In this document: piece by piece, positions 15,040 through 22,669 of the stretch
Numbering within the stretch: the first letter of the stretch is position 1
How the letters are laid out: each line of letters opens with the position of its first letter
NCBI RefSeq assembly: GCF_001244545.1
Contig: NZ_LN852694.1
Coordinates: 254,172-318,171 of the forward strand
Direction: 5' to 3'
DNA from: Candidatus Stoquefichus sp. SB1
GTDB lineage: Bacteria > Bacillota_I > Bacilli_A > Erysipelotrichales > Coprobacillaceae
DNA length: 64,000 nucleotides
Notes under the pieces: model-generated
The model's database searches: none
What the model was told of the DNA's origin: nothing
The model's input: the letters and a program-made list of their open reading frames with translations, nothing else
Translations under genes and position numbers: made by a program

Positions 15040-15192
15040 ATGACAAAAAAAGAACTATTAATTCATGCTATTATATTGCTTTTATTTAATTATTTATTAA
15101 CTAATACAATACAAGGAACTTTGTTACTTACTTCTTTAGTAATGAATATAGTTCTATTCAAAGAGCTATTTTTGAGAGGAAGTGAAAGATGA
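15040..15192 (+). CDS. Small two-segment membrane protein
   Basis: 50 residues; GAAAGGAAG ribosome site. Two hydrophobic helices (about 7-22 and 27-42) with a charged C-terminus (KELFLRGSER). Overlaps the next small gene. Unknown role. Confidence 0.5.
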   Translation: MTKKELLIHAIILLLFNYLLTNTIQGTLLLTSLVMNIVLFKELFLRGSER

Positions 15193-15335
15193 TGAATGAA
15201 GTTCAACTAACAGTTGAAGAAATTGATTATATTTTAAACTATCCTAATGAGATAAATATTTTCAAATGGTCAGGTATTGTTAAAAAATTAAAAAAACAAA
15301 AGGAGATATTAGAAAATGAAAAAAATATTTATTAG
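15192..15335 (+). CDS. Short helical protein, unknown
   Basis: 47 residues, MNEVQLTVEEIDYILNYPN and then a Lys-rich helix. Another ATG three bases upstream is equally usable. Its end overlaps the next gene by 20 bp. Unknown function. Confidence 0.4.
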   Translation: MNEVQLTVEEIDYILNYPNEINIFKWSGIVKKLKKQKEILENEKNIY

Positions 15336-15615
15336 TCAGCCTATGAAAGGCAAAAGTAATGAAGAAATTAAGAAAGAACGTGAGTTGATCATAAACGACA
15401 TAGAAGCTATTATGGAAGATGAGCAATTCGTGATTTTGGACACAGTATTTGAAGATTTTAAAGGTGCAACACCTCTAAAGTTTCTAGCTAAGTCTTTAAT
15501 GGTTCTAGCAGATGCAGATTATGTATATTTCGCAGAAGGATGGGAAGAAGCACGTGGATGTCGAATCGAGCATGAATGTGCTTTAGAATATCGCATTACA
15601 CTTTTGGAGGATTAG
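15316..15615 (+). CDS. DUF4406 nucleoside deoxyribosyltransferase-like protein
   Basis: 99 residues. MKKIFISQPMKGKSNEEIKKER, ADYVYFAEGWEEARGCRIEH and ECALEY are diagnostic of DUF4406, a small relative of nucleoside 2-deoxyribosyltransferases. The conserved Glu in the GCRIEHE segment corresponds to the catalytic region. Could act on modified nucleotides in phage DNA metabolism; the substrate is not known. Confidence 0.85.
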   Translation: MKKIFISQPMKGKSNEEIKKERELIINDIEAIMEDEQFVILDTVFEDFKGATPLKFLAKSLMVLADADYVYFAEGWEEARGCRIEHECALEYRITLLED

Positions 15616-15618
15616 AAT

Positions 15619-15723
15619 ATGTACATAAGTGAATTTTGGGTAGGAGTGGGTGCCACTTTATTAGTGGAGTTAGCAGCAATTATTATTTATGCAATTTATG
15701 ACAATGAAAGGAGAAAGGAATAA
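15619..15723 (+). CDS. Single-pass membrane microprotein
   Basis: 34 residues, one helix (about 6-27, FWVGVGATLLVELAAIII) and a short charged tail. TTGGAGGATTAG site. Its TAA overlaps the next ATG. Unknown function. Confidence 0.5.
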   Translation: MYISEFWVGVGATLLVELAAIIIYAIYDNERRKE

Positions 15724-15920
15724 TGGGATTATTAGATGTATTATCAAGAGAAGATAGAGTAGAAGTAACGTTCAGTGATTTTTATAACATGGTTAAGGAG
15801 TCATCAAAATTTGATATTGTAGAAGATGCTTATAATAGAGGTCATGATCCAAAAGCAATATTAGATATTATGTTTGAGACAAAAGGAAAAATAGATGTTA
15901 AAAGTATTTTTGAGGAATAG
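15723..15920 (+). CDS. Small phage protein, unknown
   Basis: 65 residues. EDRVEVTFSDFYNMVKESSKFD followed by a short helix is a pattern I associate with small regulators of early phage operons, but the function is not known. Coupled to the membrane microprotein upstream. Confidence 0.5.
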   Translation: MGLLDVLSREDRVEVTFSDFYNMVKESSKFDIVEDAYNRGHDPKAILDIMFETKGKIDVKSIFEE

Positions 15921-15950
15921 ATAAAGTTACAATAATTAGGAGGTGTTATA

Positions 15951-16415
15951 TTGTCAAAAAAATGGGGAAAAGATGAAATAGCAAAATTAAAAAAATTATA
16001 TCCCTACTATAAAAATAATGATCTATCAATACTTTTTAGAAGGAGTGTTTCATCAATACAACATAAAGCAACTTGTTTAAAATTAAAAAAAGATGATGAT
16101 GCAATGTATCTTATTAGAAGTAAAAACAAGCAAAATGAGAATTGTAATTTTTGGAATGGGGGTAGAAAGCAAATTAAAAAGGGTTATATTATGATCCTTG
16201 ATAAATTACATCCTAAAGCTGATATTAACGGATATGTTATGGAACATAGAGTTATTGTTGAGAAAAGTATAGGTAGATATTTGAAAGATGATGAAGTGGT
16301 ACACCATATAAATGGTATAAAAAACGATAATAGAATAGAAAATTTAAAAATAATGAAATTTGGTGAGCATACTAGATTTCACAATATAGAAAGGAAGAAA
16401 AGACATGATAAATAA
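15951..16415 (+). CDS. HNH homing endonuclease
   Basis: 154 residues from TTG 15951 with AGGAGGTG upstream. Residues 1-45 are a Myb/SANT-like DNA-binding helix set (WGKDEIAKLKKLYPYY). Residues about 60-150 are an HNH_3 nuclease: HRVIVEKSIGRYLKDDEVVHHINGIKNDNRIENL, read in parts, with the catalytic His pair and Asn. It is a free-standing mobile nuclease inserted between early genes and slightly overlapping ssb. Confidence 0.87.
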   Translation: MSKKWGKDEIAKLKKLYPYYKNNDLSILFRRSVSSIQHKATCLKLKKDDDAMYLIRSKNKQNENCNFWNGGRKQIKKGYIMILDKLHPKADINGYVMEHRVIVEKSIGRYLKDDEVVHHINGIKNDNRIENLKIMKFGEHTRFHNIERKKRHDK

Positions 16416-16851
16416 ATTTATTGGTGTTGGAAGATTAGTAAGAGACCCAGAATTAAGAAGAACAAATACAGGTGATGCCGTAACAAGTTTTACTTTAGCA
16501 TTGAATCGTAATTTTCAATCTGCTGATGGACAACAAGCAGATTATATTAACTGTGTTGTTTGGAATAAAGTGGCTGAAAATGTTGAAAAGTATTGTTCTA
16601 AAGGATCTTTAGTTGGTGTAGAAGGAAGACTACGTTCTCGTAGTTATGATAATGCACAAGGACAGAAAGTATATGTTGTAGAAGTTATATGTAGTAGCGT
16701 ACAATTCTTAGAAACAAAGAAAAAAGAAAATTCACAACAATCTCAAGTGGATCAGGATAATTTCTATGATATAAATTCAGTTGATTTGGAAAAGAATTTT
16801 GATAATTCTTTTAACTCATTTGATATCATGGAAGATGATATTCAGTTTTAA
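16405..16851 (+). CDS. ssb: Single-stranded DNA-binding protein
   Basis: 148 residues. The OB-fold (1-110) has GVGRLVRDPELRRTNTG, FTLALNR and the DYINCVVWNK signature. A flexible linker leads to the acidic tail DIMEDDIQF, the partner-binding tip; the usual ending is DDxPF, so this tip is slightly altered. It would protect single strands during phage replication and annealing. Confidence 0.93.
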   Translation: MINKFIGVGRLVRDPELRRTNTGDAVTSFTLALNRNFQSADGQQADYINCVVWNKVAENVEKYCSKGSLVGVEGRLRSRSYDNAQGQKVYVVEVICSSVQFLETKKKENSQQSQVDQDNFYDINSVDLEKNFDNSFNSFDIMEDDIQF

Positions 16852-16860
16852 GGAGATATT

Positions 16861-17340
16861 ATGGCAAAAATAAATAAAAAAGCAGAATATTTAAAAAATG
16901 AATTGCGTAGCTATAATTCAATGAAAGAATGGATTGAGAAAGATGAATATGTTTTTGATGATCGTATTGCATGGTATGATAAAAAGATTAAAGAAATTGA
17001 TATACAATTAAATGCTGGCAATGCAAAAAGTATTGAATATGGATATACACCAACAACTGGCGTTAAGGAACCACTTCTAACTTTATTAGCAGAGCAAGAG
17101 AAGCACATAAAGAGACGTGATGAACTTGTTGATTTAAAGCAAAAAGATATATATGGATTTAAAGCACGTGTTAAGTTTGTGGAGGATTGTTTGAATAAAT
17201 TAGATGAAGCATGGCAAAAAACGCTTATAGAAGAACATTATTGTAATAATAAGTGCATAGATGACTTAATAGATTTAGTTCCACGATCAAGAAGTCAATT
17301 ATATGATGATAGAGAAAGTTTGATACTAAAAATTATATAA
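16861..17340 (+). CDS. ArpU-like late transcription regulator
   Basis: 159 residues. The C-terminal region LDEAWQKTLIEEHYCNNKCIDDLIDLVPRSRSQLYDDRE, read in parts, matches the ArpU/RinA-type sigma-region-4-like phage regulators that switch on late genes. The N-terminal part is a coiled coil. Last gene of the early operon and followed by a terminator, exactly where such activators lie. Confidence 0.78.
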   Translation: MAKINKKAEYLKNELRSYNSMKEWIEKDEYVFDDRIAWYDKKIKEIDIQLNAGNAKSIEYGYTPTTGVKEPLLTLLAEQEKHIKRRDELVDLKQKDIYGFKARVKFVEDCLNKLDEAWQKTLIEEHYCNNKCIDDLIDLVPRSRSQLYDDRESLILKII

Positions 17341-17424
17341 TTTCGGATTTTATCCACTAAATTATATGTTAAAATGTTATTGTAAGGATTTAGGGCAAAG
17401 TCCTTATATCTTTCCCAAACAGTA

Positions 17425-17458
17425 AGAAATCACTAAATGTGGTTTCTTTTTCTTTTGT
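17425..17458 (+). terminator. Early operon terminator
   Basis: AGAAATCAC (17425-17433) pairs with GTGGTTTCT (17439-17447), with one mispair, followed by TTTTCTTTT. A second hairpin, TAAGGA/TCCTTA, lies just upstream near 17380-17405. Confidence 0.75.
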
Positions 17459-17483
17459 GATAGTTTCATAATATTACAAAAAA

Positions 17484-17492
17484 TGGTATAAT
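17484..17492 (+). promoter_or_regulatory. Extended -10 promoter of a moron gene
   Basis: TGGTATAAT, an extended -10 element, lies between a terminator and the membrane protein gene at 17524. The -35 (TTTCAT, 17 bp upstream) is weak. This gives the gene its own promoter, typical of lysogenic conversion genes. Confidence 0.55.
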
Positions 17493-17523
17493 ACCTTATA
17501 TTAATTGTTTGGGAGGAAATTAT

Positions 17524-18177
17524 GTGATAGATATAATTAATAATGTTTTAAATAGTGAAACAGTAAAAATATGGGTTGCTCCAATTGTTACGGGATCTAT
17601 AGTTGTTTTTTTGGGTTATATCTTAAGAATTATTTTGAAAAGAAAGAAAGTAGTAAAAGAATTAGACACAATTAAAATAGCGGAGACGAAACTAGTTGAT
17701 ATTGTTAGACCGTTTTTTATAAAAAAAATAAATTTATCAGAAGATGTATTATTTTATTTAAGAAGTAATATTATTAAGGAATACAGTATTGACGATAAAA
17801 AATTTATGACATTAAAAGATTTAATGTGTGTATTAATATATGATATTTCAAACACTATGTATATTGATGAAATTGCAAAAAAAGAACTTATCATTGAGAT
17901 AATGGATAGTTTTAGTTTTTTAAATGAAAAAGAAACTAAGTCTTTGGAAGCTGAATATTTAAACTTCACAGAAACTAGAAAGTCATTATTCGATAGAAAA
18001 ATGGATTTATCAAATAAATTGGCGGGATCAATTGCTATGTTTAGTACAATACTTGGAATTTATATATCAATTGTTATAACTTTTCCAAATATGTTTTCTG
18101 ATGAGAATATTTTATTTATTCTTCCTGTTATGCTTAGCAGTATAATATTGGTAATAATGTATATAAAGCAAAAGTAA
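17524..18177 (+). CDS. Membrane protein of unknown function (moron)
   Basis: 217 residues from GTG 17524, with GGGAGGAAATTAT directly upstream. One transmembrane helix near the N-terminus (about 17-36), a soluble helical middle, and two helices at the C-terminus (about 170-215, SIAMFSTILGIYISIVITF and ILFILPVMLSSIILVIMY). It is framed by its own promoter and two terminators between early and late regions, the hallmark of an independently expressed prophage gene. A superinfection-exclusion or abortive-infection role is possible but has no direct sequence support. Confidence 0.55.
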   Translation: MIDIINNVLNSETVKIWVAPIVTGSIVVFLGYILRIILKRKKVVKELDTIKIAETKLVDIVRPFFIKKINLSEDVLFYLRSNIIKEYSIDDKKFMTLKDLMCVLIYDISNTMYIDEIAKKELIIEIMDSFSFLNEKETKSLEAEYLNFTETRKSLFDRKMDLSNKLAGSIAMFSTILGIYISIVITFPNMFSDENILFILPVMLSSIILVIMYIKQK

Positions 18178-18207
18178 TATATATTCAAACATTAAAAACG
18201 TTATATG

Positions 18208-18234
18208 AGCAATCTTTATGGATTGCTTTTTATT
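18208..18234 (+). terminator. Intrinsic terminator
   Basis: AGCAATC (18208-18214) pairs with GATTGCT (18221-18227) around a 6-nt loop, followed by TTTTATT. It closes the moron transcript. Confidence 0.8.
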
Positions 18235-18255
18235 ATACAAAGAAAGGACTATACA

Positions 18256-18900
18256 ATGAACAAGGAAAAGATATTAACAATCAAACGTCTAAGATTGGAT
18301 ATTTATAACGAAGATCATGTAGATGGATTCTATAATATGCCAATCATAAGGAAAGAATATGTCAAACCTACAGATTTAGTTGGATTTAATTATATAAAGT
18401 CTTATAAAAATAAGAATGTTGGTATTCATATGTTCCTTGATGATAGTCAGTTTGAAAGATTATGGAATAATCCTGATAAGTATATAGATGTATTAAAAGA
18501 ATATGAATGTGTATTAAGTCCTGATTTCTCTTTATATTTAGATATGCCTATAGCTATGAAACTATGGAATGTCTATAGAAGTAGAATAATAGGACAGTAT
18601 CTTCAAAAAAATGGAGTACATGTTATACCAACGATTAGTTGGGCAGAAAAAGAAACATTTAAGTTTTGTTTTGATGGTATAGAGAAAGGAAGTATAGTTG
18701 CTATATCGACTTTAGGAGTTAAACGTAATGATAAATCGTTGCAAATATGGAAAGATGGAGTAGATCAATTGATAAAGATTCTCAATCCACCATGTATATT
18801 ATGCTATGGTGGTAAAGTCGACTATGATTTTAAGAATATAGAAGTTATATACTATGAAAACAAAATTGTAAAAAGATTCAATCGATTAGGAGATGATTAA
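18256..18900 (+). CDS. DUF4417 phage protein
   Basis: 214 residues from ATG 18256 (AAAGGAC site). VGFNYIKSYKNKNVGIHMFLDD, then LSPDFSLYLDMP and RIIGQYLQKNGVHVIPTISW are typical of DUF4417, found near terminase genes in many Firmicute phages. Biochemical role unknown; proximity to packaging genes suggests a late function. Confidence 0.82.
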   Translation: MNKEKILTIKRLRLDIYNEDHVDGFYNMPIIRKEYVKPTDLVGFNYIKSYKNKNVGIHMFLDDSQFERLWNNPDKYIDVLKEYECVLSPDFSLYLDMPIAMKLWNVYRSRIIGQYLQKNGVHVIPTISWAEKETFKFCFDGIEKGSIVAISTLGVKRNDKSLQIWKDGVDQLIKILNPPCILCYGGKVDYDFKNIEVIYYENKIVKRFNRLGDD

Positions 18901-19299
18901 ATGGGTGGCAGAGGCGCAAGCAGCGGTATAAGTGATAAAGGAAAAGTATATGGTAGTGAATATAGTACACTGCTGAAAAGTGAAAACATAAAGTTTGTAA
19001 AATACAATGATTCTAAATCGGCAAAGACACCACAAGAAACCATGACAAAGGGTAGAGTGTATGTTACTGTTAATGATAGTGGAGATTTAAAAGCAATAAC
19101 ATATTATGATAAAAGTGGTAAAAGAACAAAACAAATTGACATATCAGGTAAACCACATAAGATTGATGGCAAATGGGTTTTACCACATTCGCATTATGGT
19201 TATTTTCATGATGAAAAAGGTACTTTTAAGCCATCAAAAAGTGACAATGACATAATTGACAAAGTAATACAGTTATGGAATAATAAGCGTAAGAGGTAG
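18901..19299 (+). CDS. Phage toxin-domain-like protein
   Basis: 132 residues. It opens with MGGRGASSG, a leader seen on phage minor-head-associated toxin proteins, and ends with a compact domain containing KQIDISGKPHKIDGKW and PHSHYGYFHDEKG. Paired His in a small beta domain resembles nuclease domains found at the C-terminus of phage MuF proteins, though I cannot name the family securely. Here it is a separate gene just before the packaging genes rather than fused to the minor head protein at 22670. Confidence 0.55.
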   Translation: MGGRGASSGISDKGKVYGSEYSTLLKSENIKFVKYNDSKSAKTPQETMTKGRVYVTVNDSGDLKAITYYDKSGKRTKQIDISGKPHKIDGKWVLPHSHYGYFHDEKGTFKPSKSDNDIIDKVIQLWNNKRKR

Positions 19300-19446
19300 T
19301 AGTTTAAGAGGCAAACGCAATGCATAGTTTGTAAAAATGCATTTATATGAGAATAGTCTAAGTAAAATCACTTTATGGTGTGCACTCGACTAGATAATAT
19401 AGGTGAAACTATGGTTGAAATGACGGTTCGAATCCGTCCACCTCTT
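19291..19446 (+). ncRNA. tRNA-like structured RNA before terminase
   Basis: A perfect T-arm, GACGG-TTCGAAT-CCGTC (19422-19438), is followed by ACCTCTT, which pairs with AAGAGGT at 19291-19297 (7 bp) or AAGAGG at 19306-19311 (6 bp) to make an acceptor-like closing stem. Between them lie AATGCAT/ATGCATT (19319-19343), CAAAC/GTTTG (overlapping, so possibly a pseudoknot), TAGTC/GACTA (19354-19392) and ATAG/CTAT (19399-19412). The length, 141-156 nt, is too long for a tRNA and no anticodon arm fits. An intrinsic terminator follows at 19449. Confidence 0.55.
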
Positions 19447-19448
19447 TT

Positions 19449-19482
19449 AAGCAATCAATTTAAAGTTGGTTGCTTTTTATTT
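19449..19482 (+). terminator. Terminator after the tRNA-like RNA
   Basis: AAGCAATCAA (19449-19458) pairs with TTGGTTGCTT (19466-19475) with one G-T pair, then TTTTTATTTT. It separates the tRNA-like RNA from the terminase gene, so late transcripts must read through it. Confidence 0.8.
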
Positions 19483-19503
19483 TAATGAAAGGAAGTGAAC
19501 TGA

Positions 19504-19908
19504 ATGGCTAAACGCTTAACAGATAAACAGAAGAAAAAAATTATAGCTGATTATGTTGAGTGTCAAAACTATTCAGCAGTTGCTAGAAAATATAAGATAT
19601 CAGCAAATACAGTAAAGAATATAATTTGTTCAAATGATGAATTTGCAAGAAAATGCGAACATAAAAAAGAAGAGAATACCAAAGACATGATAGAGTACAT
19701 GGATTCAAAGAAACAAGATGCAATGAAATTCATTGATTTAGCATTAAAGGAAATGATGAAAGAAGAAAAACTAGAACGTTCAGGTATTCAGGCTTTAGCA
19801 ACTTCAATAGGAATTATTGTAGATAAGTTCTATCCAAAGGATCAAGCGAGCAATAATGATGAAAGGGTTGTGATAGTCAATGATTTGCAAGACAGTAAAA
19901 TTGAGTGA
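19504..19908 (+). CDS. terS: Terminase small subunit
   Basis: 134 residues. The N-terminal HTH (DKQKKKIIADYVECQNYSAVARKYKISANTVKNI, read in parts) binds the packaging site. A central helical oligomerisation region follows (MIEYMDSKKQDAMKFIDLAL). It precedes and overlaps the large subunit gene, the usual packaging pair. Confidence 0.85.
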   Translation: MAKRLTDKQKKKIIADYVECQNYSAVARKYKISANTVKNIICSNDEFARKCEHKKEENTKDMIEYMDSKKQDAMKFIDLALKEMMKEEKLERSGIQALATSIGIIVDKFYPKDQASNNDERVVIVNDLQDSKIE

Positions 19909-21217
19909 TTTAATTATTCCTAAGTATCATGATACATTTAATGACATATCATATGTACATAAGATATTCACAAGTGGTCGCGCTGGAACGAAATCATCAC
20001 GTGGAGGGATAAGAGCAGTATATAAGATTGTAAGTGATCCTGATTGTTCTGTGGTCATTATGAGAAAGTTCCATAACAAATTAAAGAAAACTGTTTATAA
20101 AGAAACATTAAGAGCAATAAGAAGATTAGGCTTAGACAAAAGAGATTTTAAGATTACAGTATCACCAATGGAAATTAAATACTTACCAAATGGAAATACA
20201 ATCTATTTTACAGGTAATGACAGTATTGACGATACAAAAGGTATGATTGATGAATCCAAACCTATTAAGCTTGTTGAAGTTGACGAATTAACAGAGTTCT
20301 TTGATAAAGGTGATGGCGAAGATGAATTAGCAAATATAGAGGCTACTTTCATTCGTGGCAATGATCAAGAATTCTGTATGGAGTACTATTTCAATCCACC
20401 TCGAAATCCAAAAGCACCAGTTATGCAGTGGGTTAAAAAGATGGAACAAAGAAGTGATACAATTCATATTCACACAGATTATAGAGACGTTCCTAAAAAA
20501 TGGCTGGGACAAAAATTAATTGATTCAGCCTTACAAATGCTTAAGTCTGACGAGAAGATGTATAACTGGGTATGGTTGGGTTTATGCACTGGTTTAGATG
20601 AACTTATTTATTATATGTTTAATAAGAGGCATATTGAAGAACCAACACAAGAGATACTAAGTGATTTAAAGATGTTAGGTATTGGTATTGACTATGGTCA
20701 AATGAATGCAACAACATTTGAATGCTTTGGAATAGATTTTAAGAATAGAAAATTAAGGGGTGTTGATGAATACTATCATAGTGGACGTGAGAGCGGACAT
20801 CAGAAATCACCTAGTCAATATGCTAATGACTTTAAAGAGTTTGTTGAAAACATTGAAAAAAGAACAATGAATAAAGTTACATTTGCAGTCATTGATCCAT
20901 CAGCAAAGGGATTAGCAGAAGAAATTAAAAGAGTCTGTCCACATATAAAATTTATAAGTGCAGACAATACAGTTATAAAAGGCATCAACAGGGTACAAAA
21001 GTTGTTGTCTTTTTTTATAATGACATTAAGCTCAAAACAGAAACATGCAATTGATGAATTTCAACTATATGAATGGAATATTGACCTTGTTGAAAAAGGT
21101 CAGGAAGTACCTATTAAGGCTAATGACCACTGTATGGATGCAATTAGATATTATGTAATGTATGTTTGGAAGTATTTAAGAAGATTACTTCCGTTTTTAA
21201 TTGAGAAGGAGGAATAA
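19880..21217 (+). CDS. terL: Terminase large subunit
   Basis: 445 residues, PBSX/SPP1-type packaging motor. The ATPase P-loop is FTSGRAGTKSSRGG (about 30-43), Walker B is KLVEVDELTEF, and the RNase-H-like nuclease shows GIGIDYGQM, FAVIDPSAKG and NDHCMDAIRYYV acidic positions. It translocates DNA into the prohead and cuts it. The 29-base overlap with terS suggests coupled translation. Confidence 0.93.
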   Translation: MICKTVKLSDLIIPKYHDTFNDISYVHKIFTSGRAGTKSSRGGIRAVYKIVSDPDCSVVIMRKFHNKLKKTVYKETLRAIRRLGLDKRDFKITVSPMEIKYLPNGNTIYFTGNDSIDDTKGMIDESKPIKLVEVDELTEFFDKGDGEDELANIEATFIRGNDQEFCMEYYFNPPRNPKAPVMQWVKKMEQRSDTIHIHTDYRDVPKKWLGQKLIDSALQMLKSDEKMYNWVWLGLCTGLDELIYYMFNKRHIEEPTQEILSDLKMLGIGIDYGQMNATTFECFGIDFKNRKLRGVDEYYHSGRESGHQKSPSQYANDFKEFVENIEKRTMNKVTFAVIDPSAKGLAEEIKRVCPHIKFISADNTVIKGINRVQKLLSFFIMTLSSKQKHAIDEFQLYEWNIDLVEKGQEVPIKANDHCMDAIRYYVMYVWKYLRRLLPFLIEKEE

Positions 21218-21220
21218 ATA

Positions 21221-22666
21221 GTGCAGCTAAATACTTTCTTTAAAAGACTAGGATATGATATAGAACCTAGAGAAATCATGATGCCATACATTGATAAGTG
21301 GAAAAGCTGGTATAAAGGTGATGTCGCTAGTTTTCATCATTATTATATCTACAATGGCAATAAAAATGTTCCAATGCACAGAAAGACACTTAAAATGGCA
21401 AAGAAGATAAGTGAAGATTATTCAGGACACTTGATGAATGAAAAAGTATCTTTCAATTTTAAGGATGAAAAGACAAGAAAATGCATTGATCAAATACTTA
21501 ATGATAACTGTTTTTATGTATTGGCAAATGAAAGCATTGAAAAATCTTTCTCAATGGGTACAGGAGCATTTGTTCTTTCGTTAACAGATTTAATTGTTGA
21601 TTCTAATACAAAATATATTGATTCAAAAGAATCTAAATTAAAGATTGAATTTGCAACAGCTGATAAGATTATCCCTTTGTCTTATGCAAATGGTAAGATA
21701 ACAGAATGTGCATTTGCAGTTCAAAAGAAAATAGGAAACAAGAATGTTTTAGTGGTATCTATTCATCTATTAAGAGAAGATAGATATATTATTAAAAACT
21801 ATTTATTAAAGATTAATAGAGGTGGAAATCTAACAGATATAAGTAATGAAATGGATGACAGCCTACGAGAGTTTGACACACAAAGTCATTTACCGTGGTT
21901 CTTTATTATAAAGCCTAATATTATCAATAATATTCAAGATGGCTCACCATTTGGTATATCTGTTTTTGCTAATGCCATAGATGAATTAGAAGGAACAGAT
22001 ATTACATATGACAGTTTCATCAATGAATTTGTTTTAGGAAAGAAAAGAATATTCATTGAAGAGGATCTGACAAAGGTTGATGAGAGTACAGGACAATTGA
22101 AATTTACGTTTGACACAAATGATGTTGTATTCCACCAATTACCAACAGGAGAAATGGGAGAAGGAAAGAATAGACAGCCTATTATGGAGTCTAATATGAC
22201 ATTAAGAATCGCTGAACATAAAGAAGGTATACAACTTAATCTAAATTTATTATCAAGTAAGTGTGGCATGGGAGATAGTTATTATACTTTTGATGGTAAA
22301 GGTGTGAAAACAGCAACAGAAGTCATTAGTGAAAACTCTGATTTATATAGAACAATCAAGAAACATGAAATTGTTTTAGAAGATACTCTAGTAGATATGT
22401 TTAAGTCTATAATTTATATCTGTAAGAATTTTCTTAATTTAGATGTCAATGAAGATGATGAAATTACAATTGATTTTGATGATTCCATTATAGAAGATAA
22501 AGCAGAGAAAAAGCGTCAGGCGTTATTAGAGAAAAACGCTGGACTTATTGATGGTGTAGAATATTTTATGATAACAAGAAATTATACAGAGGAACAGGCA
22601 CAAGAATTTGTTGATAAGATAAGAAATCGTTCTCCAATTGAAGAAGAGCCACCAATTGAGGAATAA
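21221..22666 (+). CDS. Portal protein (SPP1 gp6-like)
   Basis: 481 residues from a GTG start with GAGAAGGAGG upstream. KWKSWYKGDVASFHHYY, then MAKKISEDYSGHLMNEKVSF and the late GVKTATEVISENSDLYRTI are typical of Firmicute portal proteins. It forms the dodecameric ring through which DNA passes and to which the terminase docks. Confidence 0.92.
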   Translation: MQLNTFFKRLGYDIEPREIMMPYIDKWKSWYKGDVASFHHYYIYNGNKNVPMHRKTLKMAKKISEDYSGHLMNEKVSFNFKDEKTRKCIDQILNDNCFYVLANESIEKSFSMGTGAFVLSLTDLIVDSNTKYIDSKESKLKIEFATADKIIPLSYANGKITECAFAVQKKIGNKNVLVVSIHLLREDRYIIKNYLLKINRGGNLTDISNEMDDSLREFDTQSHLPWFFIIKPNIINNIQDGSPFGISVFANAIDELEGTDITYDSFINEFVLGKKRIFIEEDLTKVDESTGQLKFTFDTNDVVFHQLPTGEMGEGKNRQPIMESNMTLRIAEHKEGIQLNLNLLSSKCGMGDSYYTFDGKGVKTATEVISENSDLYRTIKKHEIVLEDTLVDMFKSIIYICKNFLNLDVNEDDEITIDFDDSIIEDKAEKKRQALLEKNAGLIDGVEYFMITRNYTEEQAQEFVDKIRNRSPIEEEPPIEE

Positions 22667-22669
22667 AGT

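Noticed and set aside
19371-19446. A normal tRNA gene ending in the GGTTCGAATCC T-arm
   Set aside because: No 7-bp acceptor partner and no anticodon arm are found at the right distance; only a much longer tRNA-like fold is possible.
21934-22269. Minus-strand frames within portal, tape measure and other late genes
   Set aside because: They are low-complexity shadows of well-identified genes, without ribosome sites or family-like sequence.
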